DNA from: Petrachloros mirabilis ULC683
Lineage (GTDB): Bacteria > Cyanobacteriota > Cyanobacteriia > Thermosynechococcales > Thermosynechococcaceae
Assembly (NCBI RefSeq): GCF_009939295.1
Contig: NZ_WVIC01000016.1
Span: 23,695 to 87,694 of the forward strand
Length of the DNA stretch: 64,000 nucleotides
Reading direction: 5' to 3'
In this document: positions 10,662-19,204 of the stretch, piece by piece
Position numbering within the stretch: position 1 is the stretch's first letter
Layout: every line of letters starts with the position of its first letter
Position numbers and translations under genes: made by a program
The notes under the pieces: generated by a model
Databases searched by the model: none
What the model was told of the DNA's origin: nothing
The model's input: only the letters and a program-made list of their open reading frames with translations

Positions 10662-11291
10662 ATGGCTCGTCTTTCTCTTGAATTGCAGCGACACTTTCTG
10701 GAAACCCAACGACCCTCGACGCGGGTCACGCTAGTAGACGTGCTTCAAATTGCTGAAGAGCGAGTTTTTGGTCTCCTGTTTGTCATGTTGGCGCTTCCTT
10801 CTGCCTTGCCAATTCCTGCGCCGGGGTACTCCATCCCCTTCGGAATACTGATTTTTATCCTGGCAGTTCAGTTAATTGCCGGTTCCGCCCGTCCTTGGTT
10901 TCCCCAGTGGGTCTTAAGCCGTTCCTTCTCACTTCAGCAACTTCAGGGCATCCTGAAGTCTGGAATTCCCTGGTTAAGGCGAATTGAGGCCGTGACTCGT
11001 CCTCGTTATACTCCCATTTGCACCAGTTTTCCCGGTCGTCTGACCATTGGTATAGCTGTAGCCCTCATGGCAGTGTCAATGATGATTCCCATTCCTGGCA
11101 CCAATACCCTGCCAGCTATTGGGGTTTTAATCACCGGCTTTGGGCTATTGGAAGATGACGGCATCATCAGCCTTGCGGGGCTGGGGCTCTGTGTGATGGG
11201 GGGAATCCTGTCCCTATCGATTCTGCTGGCGGTTTTGTGGGGCGGCCATAGCCTGCTGGACTGGATCCAGGTGTGGCTCCAACGCCAATAA
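10662..11291 (+). CDS. exoD: Exopolysaccharide synthesis protein ExoD family
   Basis: A 209-residue integral membrane protein of the ExoD family, first described from exopolysaccharide-affected rhizobial mutants; biochemical function unknown. Family text: TLVDVLQIAEERVFGLLFVMLALPSALPIP split over the start, the glycine-proline turn PAPGYSIPFGI, and LTIGIAVALMAVSMMIPIPGTN; four or so membrane segments. ATG 10662 is chosen over GTG 10647. The possible ribosome site AAGGTG lies at the edge of the repeat element just upstream, so the repeat has replaced the native upstream region. Confidence 0.85.
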   Translation: MARLSLELQRHFLETQRPSTRVTLVDVLQIAEERVFGLLFVMLALPSALPIPAPGYSIPFGILIFILAVQLIAGSARPWFPQWVLSRSFSLQQLQGILKSGIPWLRRIEAVTRPRYTPICTSFPGRLTIGIAVALMAVSMMIPIPGTNTLPAIGVLITGFGLLEDDGIISLAGLGLCVMGGILSLSILLAVLWGGHSLLDWIQVWLQRQ

Positions 11292-11474
11292 ACGACTATG
11301 GCGATCCTTAAAGTCCTCACTACGAACTAGGTTCATACTTCCACCTCTACGGTAATCGAGGTATCGCAGCAAATCGGCAAATTCCACTAAGTAACGGGGT
11401 GACTTACCGGGGTAGATTTCAAGAATGGTGCCAACTTGCCCAATGGGTAGCTGTTGGATGGACTTAAAAAGCAT
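11214..11474 (-). CDS. DUF4926-like small protein, possibly frameshifted
   Basis: The first 35 residues (LPIGQVGTILEIYPG then RYLVEFAD) resemble DUF4926, a family of about 70-90 residues often found near toxin-antitoxin genes. After EFAD the resemblance stops, and the frame continues 78 bases antisense into exoD, which is unlikely for a native gene. Shifting by one base after EFAD gives a short ending that stops near 11330, so a frameshift is plausible. On the minus strand it is the gene just downstream of attC site A, so it may be a truncated last cassette. Function unknown. Confidence 0.4.
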   Translation of the reverse strand: MLFKSIQQLPIGQVGTILEIYPGKSPRYLVEFADLLRYLDYRRGGSMNLVRSEDFKDRHSRLLALEPHLDPVQQAMAAPQNRQQNR

Positions 11475-11565
11475 GAAGACGCAAACGTCTGCCGTCAATT
11501 ATAGCCATCGCTCCAACTGCCGCCAAATCAAGCTTTTTGACGGATGGAATGAGTGCATTAAAGCA

Positions 11566-11651
11566 AGATAACGGTGAAGTTGTGCGGCGGCAGATAACCT
11601 TGAACTCTCACCGATAACCTTTGTACCGTCCGCACCAACGCAGTGTTAGCT
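11566..11651 (-). other. attC-like integron recombination site A
   Basis: Read on the minus strand: R'' AGCTAAC, 9-base spacer, L'' GTGCGGACGG, a 35-base centre, L' CCGCCGCAC, 9-base spacer, R' GTTATCT; 86 bases in all. L'' pairs with L' except for one extra A in L'', the extrahelical base that sets attC orientation. The vapC stop codon lies only six bases before R'', the usual gene-to-attC spacing in a cassette. Site B at 13010 has exactly the same architecture and orientation. No integrase gene is in the window. Confidence 0.75.
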
Positions 11652-11656
11652 GGCGA

Positions 11657-12112
11657 TCAACGTGGGGTAATATTTTGCCACAACTCGGCTGCTATAAACC
11701 TCGATAAATGTCCCACATTCGTTGTTGCAATGACAACATCTGGAATTGCTAGGTTCATTGCTTGAGCAATCAAAATCATATCACCGTCAATCGTTTTATC
11801 CCCTGCTGTTGGTTGTCCTTGCTGACGAGCTTGCGCCCAAAGCAGCGCTGCTTGATGCATTGCAGTTGTTGTAATCGGCAAATACTCAAGAATCTTTGCC
11901 AACTCGTCTAAACGAGAAACACCTTTCGTCTTGTGTGCCCGAAATAACTCACGCCGAACTTCGTAGTCTGCAATCTCCGGAATGAGAACACGGTTTCCTA
12001 GTGTTATGTGGGCTTGGAGCCACTGAGCACAAGCAACACTCTCAGCAGAAAGTTTTGGATTGGTGACTAGACCCAGTGGTCCTGCATCTAACACAATGAC
12101 TCGACTCACCAA
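11657..12112 (-). CDS. PIN-domain ribonuclease toxin (VapC-like)
   Basis: 151 residues of a PIN domain. The first acidic residue is in VIVLDAGPLG, a second in IADYEVRRELFRA, a third in TIDGDMILIAQA, and a late one is likely in the ATTNVGHL segment. Such toxins cleave RNA in a Mg-dependent manner. The start overlaps the end of the upstream antitoxin-like gene by seven bases, giving antitoxin-first order and coupling. Its stop is six bases from attC site A, which suggests it travels as an integron cassette. RNA target unknown. Confidence 0.85.
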   Translation of the reverse strand: MVSRVIVLDAGPLGLVTNPKLSAESVACAQWLQAHITLGNRVLIPEIADYEVRRELFRAHKTKGVSRLDELAKILEYLPITTTAMHQAALLWAQARQQGQPTAGDKTIDGDMILIAQAMNLAIPDVVIATTNVGHLSRFIAAELWQNITPR

Positions 12113-12390
12113 GTTATACCCTTCAACTCGGACGGAAATAACTTGCGCTCAGACAGTCGATCATCATCTAGAGCACGAATTAAATACTGACCTGTCTCTT
12201 GCTGTTCCTCATCGTCCTCATCATCAATCCAGGACTGAAGCAAATTAACCGCTTCAGCTTGTTTTTGCTTCAGTAGGATAGAATTTGTTAAAAGCTGTAA
12301 TGCTAATGCCTCCACTGAAAGCCCATGCTGATTGGCTTCCTGTAAGAGATATTGCTCTAGTTCGGGCGACAGATTAAGGGTTAGAGTCAT
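12106..12390 (-). CDS. Antitoxin-like partner of the PIN toxin
   Basis: 94 residues beginning MTLTLNLSPELEQYLLQEA, a ribbon-helix-helix type N-terminus (short strand then two helices) as used for dimeric DNA binding and autoregulation. The C-terminal half is acidic (SWIDDEDDEEQQETGQ) and would bind the basic toxin. Overlaps vapC by seven bases. Assigned from context and composition; no exact antitoxin subfamily is claimed. Confidence 0.75.
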   Translation of the reverse strand: MTLTLNLSPELEQYLLQEANQHGLSVEALALQLLTNSILLKQKQAEAVNLLQSWIDDEDDEEQQETGQYLIRALDDDRLSERKLFPSELKGITW

Positions 12391-12456
12391 AGGTCTGCAA
12401 AGAATACACTTTACATTCTAACCCTGAGAGGCTAAAGAGTTGGTTGGTGTGAAGCG

Positions 12457-12759
12457 CTAACCTTTAATACCGAATTGGTCGTACAACATTTTTCTCAAAA
12501 CATCACTACCGCGTTCTACAAATTCATCCTCAGTTTCCATCTCTGACGATAGACCGATGCGATCGCTAAACTCAGATATAAACTCCTCGTCACGAACTAA
12601 ATTGGAAACCTTTTCTGAAAATTCCTGCTTCTTGTCCATTGGAATAGGCACTGGGGTAAGGAGATTACTAACGGCTGATGTTAAAGCAGTTTCGATAGCT
12701 GAAAGCGATGTGTTAGAAGATGGCAAAGCTTTATTGGGTGAATTCTCAGCCTTGCTCAT
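12457..12759 (-). CDS. Hypothetical protein within the attC-bounded cassette region
   Basis: 100 residues, unrecognised. The first 40 are Ser/Ala/Asn-rich and likely disordered (KALPSSNTSLSAIE); the rest is charged and helical (KKQEFSEKVSNLVRDEEF, RGSDVLRKMLYDQFGIKG). A good ribosome site (AAGGA) precedes ATG 12759, which supports expression. A broken family-A repeat lies 18 bp upstream. Same strand as the vapBC-like pair, 66 bp away. It could be cargo of the same cassette. Confidence 0.5.
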   Translation of the reverse strand: MSKAENSPNKALPSSNTSLSAIETALTSAVSNLLTPVPIPMDKKQEFSEKVSNLVRDEEFISEFSDRIGLSSEMETEDEFVERGSDVLRKMLYDQFGIKG

Positions 12760-12777
12760 AAATTCCTTAAAGTTAGT

Positions 12778-12820
12778 TATAGCGGTTTACAGATCAATGG
12801 AGTACATGGGATGCAGGGGT
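12778..12820. mobile_element. Truncated MITE-like repeat, family A
   Basis: About 43 bases from TATAGCGGTTTACAGATCAA onward match one end of the element at 51404-51511, then homology stops. The other end is missing, so this is an old or deleted copy inside the attC-bounded region. Confidence 0.75.
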
Positions 12821-13009
12821 CAATAATTTGACGTTTTGTTTTCTCATCTAATCGCTCCCATAGCTGTCGAATTCACGAAGCTAGTCCTCATAGCCGATCA
12901 ATTATCATTGCTCATCCCAAAATAACCTTAAGACAATGCTACAGAAGCACCTTGATGGTACTGTACCCGCAGGTAGCTTATAAGTATTGTCACCACCGAA
13001 GACTAAGCC

Positions 13010-13095
13010 AGCTAACGACCAAATTGAGCGGCAGCGGGGGACTTCAACTTTAACACCAGCTACTTTTATCTGTCCGCTCCGATGACTTGTTAGCT
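13010..13095 (-). other. attC-like integron recombination site B
   Basis: Read on the minus strand: R'' AGCTAAC, 9-base spacer, L'' GAGCGGACAG, 35-base centre, L' CTGCCGCTC, 9-base spacer, R' GTTAGCT; 86 bases, the same spacing as site A. L'' carries the one unpaired A relative to L'. The centres of the two sites also share AGTT.AAG-type text. A cassette lying between B and A would be about 1.44 kb and hold the hypothetical gene and the PIN toxin pair. Confidence 0.75.
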
Positions 13096-13371
13096 GAGCG
13101 ACGCACCGATTGCCCCCCAGTACCGCTCCACCGATCGCCCCCTGTGACTTCGTCCTGATCGATCGCCCCTCGCTACCGCCCTCACCGATCATCTTCTGGG
13201 TGCTTTCGGGCTGACCGATAACACTCGAACCACCGCCTCAACCAGCACCCTCCTGAGCGTTTTCGAGCTCACCAATAACCCTGAAGGATGAGTGTAAAGG
13301 CTCAAGAGCGGAGCCAGCTAACTGGAAATAGACAAGTTACCCTGGTAAAACAACTTGGACGCGGAGGTATT
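13096..13371. other. Non-coding stretch with CACCGATC-type imperfect repeats
   Basis: No credible gene. Variants of CACCGATCGCCCC recur irregularly between about 13103 and 13270 (CACCGATTGCCCC, CACCGATCGCCCC, GATCGATCGCCCC, CACCGATCATC, CACCAATAACC). Possibly decayed palindromic repeats or HIP1-derived text. The end contains the pepN leader with GGAGG at 13363-13367. Confidence 0.5.
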
Positions 13372-16002
13372 ATGTCTCAATCTCACCGTTGGGATGCTGA
13401 CCAGACTAGCAACCACAAATCCTTTGAGTTGGCAGGAGCCCGTCCTCATTACACTCCCGACCGCCCCGGACAGGTCGAGCATATCTTTCTGGATCTGATG
13501 CTTGATCTCGAACGGCAGCGCTGTGAAGGGACGTGTCAGATTCGCCTCAGTCCGGTGCGCAGCGGCATCAAGACCCTCGCCCTTGATGCAGTGGATATGG
13601 AAATCCAGTCCGTGCAAGTGGGTCGAGCACGGCAACGGTTTGATTACAACGATGAGCAGCTCACGCTGCACCTTCAGCACCCCACCAAGGTGGGCAAGCC
13701 CCTCACCCTAACCATTGAGTATGTGTTGGATCATCCCCAACGGGGGCTGTATTTCATTCAACCTGATGAGCATTATCCCGATAAGCCTGTTCAAGTCTGG
13801 ACTCAGGGTGAAGATGAAGACTCTCGGTTTTGGTTTCCCTGCTTTGACTATCCGGGACAACTGGCGACCTCTGAAATCCGCGTTCGCGTTCCCCAGAAGT
13901 TCCTGGCTATCTCCAACGGAGCGCTGATGTCGGTCGATACGGAGGGCGATCAAAAAATCTATCATTGGTCACAGCCCCAGGTGCATCCCACCTATTTGAT
14001 GACCCTAGCTGTGGGACAGTTTGCCGAATTGCAGGACATTTGGCAGCACCAGGGTGCTGACATTCCCGTTACTTACTACGTGGAAAAAGGGCGGGAGAAG
14101 CAGGCTCGATTAAGTATGGGCAAAACGCCCCGGATGATCGCCTTTTTCAGTGAGAAATATGGCTATGCCTACCCCTACCCCAAATATGCTCAGGTCTGTG
14201 TGGATGACTTTATCTTTGGGGGCATGGAAAACACCTCGACCACGTTGTTGACTGATCGCTGCCTCTTGGATGAGCGTGCTGCTGTGGATAATCGCTCCAC
14301 TGAAAGTTTGGTGGCTCACGAGCTGGCGCACCAGTGGTTTGGGGATTTGGTGGTGATTAAGCATTGGTCTCACGCCTGGCTCAAGGAAGGCATGGCTTCT
14401 TACTCTGAGGTGATGTGGACAGAGCATGAGTATGGAGCGGATGACGCTGCTTACTATCGCCTGCAAGAAGCCCGCAATTACTTCAACGAGGATAAAAATC
14501 GCTACCGGCGACCTGTGGTTACCCATGTCTATCGGGAGGCGATTGAACTGTACGATCGCCACCTTTACGAGAAGGGAGCCTGCATTTATCACATGATCCG
14601 GGCGGAGCTAGGTGAGGAACTGTTCTGGCAGGCCATCCACACCTTTGTCCAGGACAATGCCCATTGCACTGTAGAGACGGTGGATCTGCTCCGCGCCATT
14701 GAAAAGGCGACGGGGCGCAATCTACTGTTTTTGTTTGACCAGTATATATTTCGGGGTGGCCATCCTGACTACAAAGTAGGCTATAGCTGGGATGGCGATC
14801 ACCAGATGGCCAAGGTGACGGTGACTCAAACCCAGGTGAGCGACAAGGATGCCAACAACCATCGAGCCTTGTTTGATCTCAAGCTTCCCGTTGGCTTTGG
14901 TTTTTTCAAGGGGAAAACTCAGGTGACGCGGCAATCTTTTACGGTGCGGGTGCATGAGCGCGAACAGAGTTTCTACTTTGCCCTGCCTGACAAGCCTGCC
15001 TTTGTCAGTTTTGATCTGGGCAATCATACCCTCAAAACAGTGGAGCTAGACTATGCTCTGCCGGAACTGAAAGCTCAGCTCCTCCATGACTCCGATCCGC
15101 TGTCGCGCATTTTTGCGGCGCAGGCTTTGGCTAAGAAAGGTGGCCTAGAGGTGGTGAAAGCTTTGGGGACAGCACTTAAGGAGGATCCTTTCTGGGGAGT
15201 GCGGGTGGAGGTCGCGGGTCAATTGGCGACGATTAAGCTCGATCAGGTGTTGGCTGCCCTCAAGCCGGGACTCAAGGATCCAGAGGCGCGGGTACGACGA
15301 GCGGTGATTGATGCGATCGCAGCCCTCAAGCGTACCGAAGCCTATAAACTACTCAAACCCATTGCTGACAAGGGTGACCCCAGCTACACCGTGGAGGCGA
15401 CTGCCATCCAAGCCCTAGGGGCAGTGGCAGCACTACCCCTTGATGGCAAGCCCAAGGAAGACAAGATCCTGAAGTTGCTCAAGTCAGTCTTGAAAGAACG
15501 CTCAGGCTGGAATGAGGTTGTTAGATCGGGTGCGATCGCAGCCCTCAGTCACCTCAAAACCTCCGTGGCTGCCCTGGATTTGGTTTTAGACTACACTGCC
15601 TTGGGTACGCCCCAACCCCTGCGACTGGCAGCCATCCGAGCCTTGGGCACCCTTTCCACCGGACAAACCCCCGATCAGGTGGATCGGATTCTGGCTCATT
15701 TGTCTACCTTGGCCGGAGAAAGCTTTTTTCTGACCCAAGTGGCGGTGGTGATCGCCCTGGGCAAAATGGAAACTCCCAAAGCTATTGGCATCCTGCGTGC
15801 CCTTGCCGACCAGACCCCCGATGGTCGGGTGCGCCGCCTAGCCGACGAAGCCATCCAACGGGTGCAAAAAGCGGCTGGCTCAAATCCGGCTCTCCAAACC
15901 CTGCAAGAGGAATTTGAGCAACTCAAAAAAGAAAATCAAACCCTCAAAAGTCGCTTAGAGACATTGGAAGCCCGATCGAACAAAATCGAGGCAAAGTCTT
16001 AG
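13372..16002 (+). CDS. pepN: M1 family aminopeptidase (aminopeptidase N-like) with C-terminal HEAT repeats
   Basis: Zinc metallopeptidase removing N-terminal residues from peptides. Exopeptidase motif GGMEN near residue 285; zinc site HELAHQWFGD with the third ligand Glu exactly 18 residues on in WLKEGMASYSE; the catalytic Tyr region lies in the YEKGACIYHM segment. From about residue 580 HEAT-like helices appear (LSRIFAAQALAKKGGLEV, DPEARVRRAVIDAIAALKR), and the tail EEFEQLKKENQTLKSRLETL is a coiled coil. ATG 13372 is preferred over 13288 because of GGAGG eight bases upstream and because the first 28 residues match nothing. About 876 residues. Confidence 0.93.
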   Translation: MSQSHRWDADQTSNHKSFELAGARPHYTPDRPGQVEHIFLDLMLDLERQRCEGTCQIRLSPVRSGIKTLALDAVDMEIQSVQVGRARQRFDYNDEQLTLHLQHPTKVGKPLTLTIEYVLDHPQRGLYFIQPDEHYPDKPVQVWTQGEDEDSRFWFPCFDYPGQLATSEIRVRVPQKFLAISNGALMSVDTEGDQKIYHWSQPQVHPTYLMTLAVGQFAELQDIWQHQGADIPVTYYVEKGREKQARLSMGKTPRMIAFFSEKYGYAYPYPKYAQVCVDDFIFGGMENTSTTLLTDRCLLDERAAVDNRSTESLVAHELAHQWFGDLVVIKHWSHAWLKEGMASYSEVMWTEHEYGADDAAYYRLQEARNYFNEDKNRYRRPVVTHVYREAIELYDRHLYEKGACIYHMIRAELGEELFWQAIHTFVQDNAHCTVETVDLLRAIEKATGRNLLFLFDQYIFRGGHPDYKVGYSWDGDHQMAKVTVTQTQVSDKDANNHRALFDLKLPVGFGFFKGKTQVTRQSFTVRVHEREQSFYFALPDKPAFVSFDLGNHTLKTVELDYALPELKAQLLHDSDPLSRIFAAQALAKKGGLEVVKALGTALKEDPFWGVRVEVAGQLATIKLDQVLAALKPGLKDPEARVRRAVIDAIAALKRTEAYKLLKPIADKGDPSYTVEATAIQALGAVAALPLDGKPKEDKILKLLKSVLKERSGWNEVVRSGAIAALSHLKTSVAALDLVLDYTALGTPQPLRLAAIRALGTLSTGQTPDQVDRILAHLSTLAGESFFLTQVAVVIALGKMETPKAIGILRALADQTPDGRVRRLADEAIQRVQKAAGSNPALQTLQEEFEQLKKENQTLKSRLETLEARSNKIEAKS

Positions 16003-16053
16003 CTAGACTTACCTGCTAGAACAATCTTCACCCACTGCTCAGCTAATCTTCAG

Positions 16054-17445
16054 TTACCCAACTAACTTCCAAATCCAATACCCAACTCCGAGAAATAGAA
16101 TCATCCCAACGATCCACGTAAGCTTTGTCAAGAGTGGAGAAGAAGTATCAGGAGGAGTCACCTTCACCTGAAAATTTGGAGTGCTGAGATACGAGAGAAG
16201 ATTTTCTGGCGTGGCTATATCCATAAAAATCTTAGTGACACTAGGCCAAACATAGTCGGTGTTATAGGTATTAGGGCCATCTTTTACACCCCCAAAACTT
16301 TTGAATAGGGCATCGTCATAATATTGGGTAGAAGTCACTGCTTGATTATGGAAAGCTATCAGTGGAGGATTTTTCTTTAGGTTAGAACAGGAAAAATAAA
16401 TGGCTTTGTTTTGACTAGCAATTGCCTCATAATTGGAACATTGTCCAGAACGGGAAACCACCCATTGACTGGGTGGAACCAATGTATCGGAGCCACCATG
16501 CAAAATTGCCACAGGCTGCGTTAGACTTTTTCCCGTGTTCCGAATCAGGATAGGGTCTGCCGTAAATGGAGATTGAAACAACTTCAAGATCCAAATCGCA
16601 AATTTTGGAATTCCCATTTCTGTACTTGCGGCGGGATCAGCTGTGACAATTTGCTTAGGAAAAAATCGATTGTTGGGCGAATCTTTCAACCCGAAGGGAA
16701 AACTCAAGGCAATTAACCCTCCCAAGGAATGACCAAAGACAAACGTATCTAAGATCTCCTGATTCCAATGGGCATAGCGCTGCTGATGGCACAGATACTC
16801 CCAAGCATCTTCCGTGAGGGCGATCGCATTTGCCAGCCATTCCATCGGAGAATCAACTAAGCTCAAGGCGGTCGTGGATAAAAGATGAATTAAATTTTTC
16901 CCGTACTCCCGACGAAACCAACTGCAAACATTCAACAATGCAATAATAACGACCAAGGCTTGAGCCACTCTCCGCAATTCCCCAGCACTAAATTCGGATA
17001 ATCCACGACTCAAACCCACATCACCCCGTTCATAAATCTCTGAAAACATGGGATAAATATCTTCTACTGACAAGGAATTCTGGGCAGGAATCTCAGACTG
17101 AGTGGCAACAGATAGCCATGTCTGAAAATGAGCCAGAGACGGGCGGGGCGGGGTGGGGGTTTGGGGTGGAGTATTGGGATAAAAACTCCGTTGAAAATCA
17201 GGAAAAAAGACAATATATCCCTGCTTTACTAATTCAACGAGGTGAGCCTCATAAAAAGCAGGCATGCAGAGAGCAAATCCATGTAAATAGAGGATGGCGT
17301 TCAGTTTTGTTTCAGAATTTGAGGCTGACTCCGGGACATACACTCTGATAAAGGTACCATCAGCATGGCTGCCGCCTTGATACACATAATATTTATCCTC
17401 TGGCACATGCACACAGATCCAAGATGGAGATAAAGCAAGTGACAT
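16054..17445 (-). CDS. Alpha/beta-hydrolase-like protein with C-terminal membrane anchor
   Basis: 463 residues. Oxyanion region AILYLHGFALCMP at about residue 50-62, nucleophile elbow FVFGHSLGGLIALS at about 240, a late Asp/His pair region (LHGGSDTLVPPSQW gives the Asp). The last 25 residues form a hydrophobic helix (LTWIVGMILFLGVGYWIW), so the enzyme is probably membrane-tethered by its C-terminus. A long insertion between strands includes an extra hydrophobic helix (VAQALVVIIALLNVCSW). Substrate unknown. The 17459 membrane protein ends 13 bases before its start, so the two are probably co-transcribed. Confidence 0.75.
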   Translation of the reverse strand: MSLALSPSWICVHVPEDKYYVYQGGSHADGTFIRVYVPESASNSETKLNAILYLHGFALCMPAFYEAHLVELVKQGYIVFFPDFQRSFYPNTPPQTPTPPRPSLAHFQTWLSVATQSEIPAQNSLSVEDIYPMFSEIYERGDVGLSRGLSEFSAGELRRVAQALVVIIALLNVCSWFRREYGKNLIHLLSTTALSLVDSPMEWLANAIALTEDAWEYLCHQQRYAHWNQEILDTFVFGHSLGGLIALSFPFGLKDSPNNRFFPKQIVTADPAASTEMGIPKFAIWILKLFQSPFTADPILIRNTGKSLTQPVAILHGGSDTLVPPSQWVVSRSGQCSNYEAIASQNKAIYFSCSNLKKNPPLIAFHNQAVTSTQYYDDALFKSFGGVKDGPNTYNTDYVWPSVTKIFMDIATPENLLSYLSTPNFQVKVTPPDTSSPLLTKLTWIVGMILFLGVGYWIWKLVG

Positions 17446-17458
17446 GGCTATAGCGTCC

Positions 17459-18331
17459 TTAATTTGATGGGACAGGTTTATTCAGCTCTTTGGAGCTAGC
17501 TTCACGTCCTTTTAGATAAACAAGCCCTGTAAAGATTGCAACTCCAGTTTCAGTTCCAGCTAAGTCATGCAAAATATGAAATAATGCATTCAAGGTGACA
17601 TTAGGACTGGTATAGGGATCACCACCATATTTTTGCAATAAAAACACAAAAAATAAATTCACCCCAACTGAGAAAATAGGAAAGAAAATAATTCGCCAAT
17701 CGTCAAGTAGTTTATATCCGCGATAGGTGAGTACACTAAAGATCAACGTGAGCGCAATATAGATGGGAATTTTATAGTTACTGTTTTCTGACATATCCCC
17801 GACAGAATACAATATCGAAATCACTAATAAACTCAGTGCAAAGATAATATTGAGAACTTGAGTGATCCATGTATGCTTAACAGCAAGTCCATCGCCCCAT
17901 AGGGCAAAGGCAGAGAGCAAAAAGAAATAAAACATAAAGTTTAGCATGGTAAATTCATCTTGGTAATACCAGCACTGAGTAACGTGCCAACCAATTTCTG
18001 ATGCGATCGATACCATGATGAATGACAAACCCAATTGAGATGCAAAAATAGTACTTTGAGGCAATTTCAAGACTGTTAATGAATGGTAGAAAATTTTCAT
18101 TGACACAGGAATCAGGACAAATGCCACGATATGGGTCAAGATCAAAGCAAGTTTCCAAGAGCCTGTAATACAAGTACGACCAGAAAGAGAGCCGGATGTT
18201 TCTGGAAGCGTACTTAAGATATAACCTAGTCCAATAAAAGAGATTAAGAAAAATACAAAGATACGTTGGAATGTAGAATCTATTATTCTTTCATTGGATA
18301 ATTGTTTAGATGCATTGATTTGTTTGATCAT
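17459..18331 (-). CDS. Polytopic membrane protein of unknown function
   Basis: About 290 residues with seven or eight hydrophobic segments (for example FVFFLISFIGLGYILSTL, LALILTHIVAFVLIP, MLNFMFYFFLLSAFALWG, FFPIFSVGVNLFFVFLL). Polar residues in or near membranes include SEIGWHVTQCW and FHILHDLAGTETG; the His-rich motifs could be catalytic, as in membrane-embedded hydrolases, but no family is claimed. ATG 18331 is preferred to a TTG 45 bases earlier. A+T-richer than its neighbours and directly upstream of the hydrolase gene, suggesting a two-gene unit. Confidence 0.6.
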   Translation of the reverse strand: MIKQINASKQLSNERIIDSTFQRIFVFFLISFIGLGYILSTLPETSGSLSGRTCITGSWKLALILTHIVAFVLIPVSMKIFYHSLTVLKLPQSTIFASQLGLSFIMVSIASEIGWHVTQCWYYQDEFTMLNFMFYFFLLSAFALWGDGLAVKHTWITQVLNIIFALSLLVISILYSVGDMSENSNYKIPIYIALTLIFSVLTYRGYKLLDDWRIIFFPIFSVGVNLFFVFLLQKYGGDPYTSPNVTLNALFHILHDLAGTETGVAIFTGLVYLKGREASSKELNKPVPSN

Positions 18332-18480
18332 TACAAGTTCCAGATATAGAGCGGTTTTTACAACTATGGCATACAACCATTATGTCAAAAAGCTTGCCCT
18401 GAAATGCTTTGGCTGTTCTCGCATTTATGAATTTCGCTATAGCTGTCGTGCGTAGATTATTACAAAATGACAACAACATT

Positions 18481-19185
18481 TTAAGTCTTGACAAATTTCA
18501 GAGCCATATTAAAGGCACGAGTCCCATAATCTCGCTCAAATTCTGTAGCACAACGGGCGTTCAGCCAAGGCAGCTCTGCTGGCATCAATCCTCGTTTAGA
18601 CAGTCCCTCGACCCACGATAGGAGCGGATCGTAGACATACCCCCAGTAGCGTGCCTCCACAAGTTTCAGGGGTTGAAACTTTTGAGACAAATCTTCTTGA
18701 GTGTAATGTTGATGACCCTTACGGACATCGCACTCCCCATTGTGAACTTGGTTGTAAAGCCCTAGACGCCACAGGATGCCCTGGAGTCGGGGCTTGAGAT
18801 CATAGGGGTCTAACCAAGCAAAGGTTCCTTGATGGGGGACCGATAACACTAGTGTTCCCCCTACCGGTAAGAGAGTCTGGCAGCGATCAATAAAAGCTGG
18901 CTCTTGCTCAAGCTGAACATGCTCAAAGACATCAGACACCACAATGACGTCATAGTGCGATCGCGGCAATTCAACCGTCGTAAAGTCACCTGTAATACCC
19001 TGAACATGGGCAGGAATCGGCTCAACTTGGCATAGCTTCCAGTCTAGACAGGTGATCTGCTCAGCTCGATCAGCATAGGGATACCCTGGCGTAATCGGAC
19101 CACTCCCCACATCAAGGAGGGCATTCACCGGACTAGGCAGTAAAGCTCGAATCATGGCCTTGCGTTGATCGCTTTGAATGGACAT
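18481..19185 (-). CDS. Class I SAM-dependent methyltransferase
   Basis: About 234 residues. SAM-binding motif I LLDVGSGPITPG near residue 23, acidic motif II ITCLDWK, DFTTVELP and the post-motif VIVVSDVFEHVQ, then LLPVGGTLVLSVPHQG. This is the Rossmann methyltransferase pattern used on small molecules or glycans. An open frame continues upstream to 19344 inside the glycosyltransferase gene; ATG 19185, 19 bases after that gene's stop, is the sensible start. Third gene of the recQ / glycosyltransferase / methyltransferase run, so a sugar-linked acceptor is likely. Confidence 0.85.
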   Translation of the reverse strand: MSIQSDQRKAMIRALLPSPVNALLDVGSGPITPGYPYADRAEQITCLDWKLCQVEPIPAHVQGITGDFTTVELPRSHYDVIVVSDVFEHVQLEQEPAFIDRCQTLLPVGGTLVLSVPHQGTFAWLDPYDLKPRLQGILWRLGLYNQVHNGECDVRKGHQHYTQEDLSQKFQPLKLVEARYWGYVYDPLLSWVEGLSKRGLMPAELPWLNARCATEFERDYGTRAFNMALKFVKT

Positions 19186-19204
19186 CGAAGCACCCCGAAA
19201 ACGA

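Noticed and set aside
12905..13192. 95-codon minus-strand ORF
   Set aside because: It runs straight through the attC-like site B and the repeat-rich stretch, with no protein-like features.
13288..13371. N-terminal extension of aminopeptidase N
   Set aside because: The 28 extra residues match nothing, and GGAGG lies just before the ATG at 13372.
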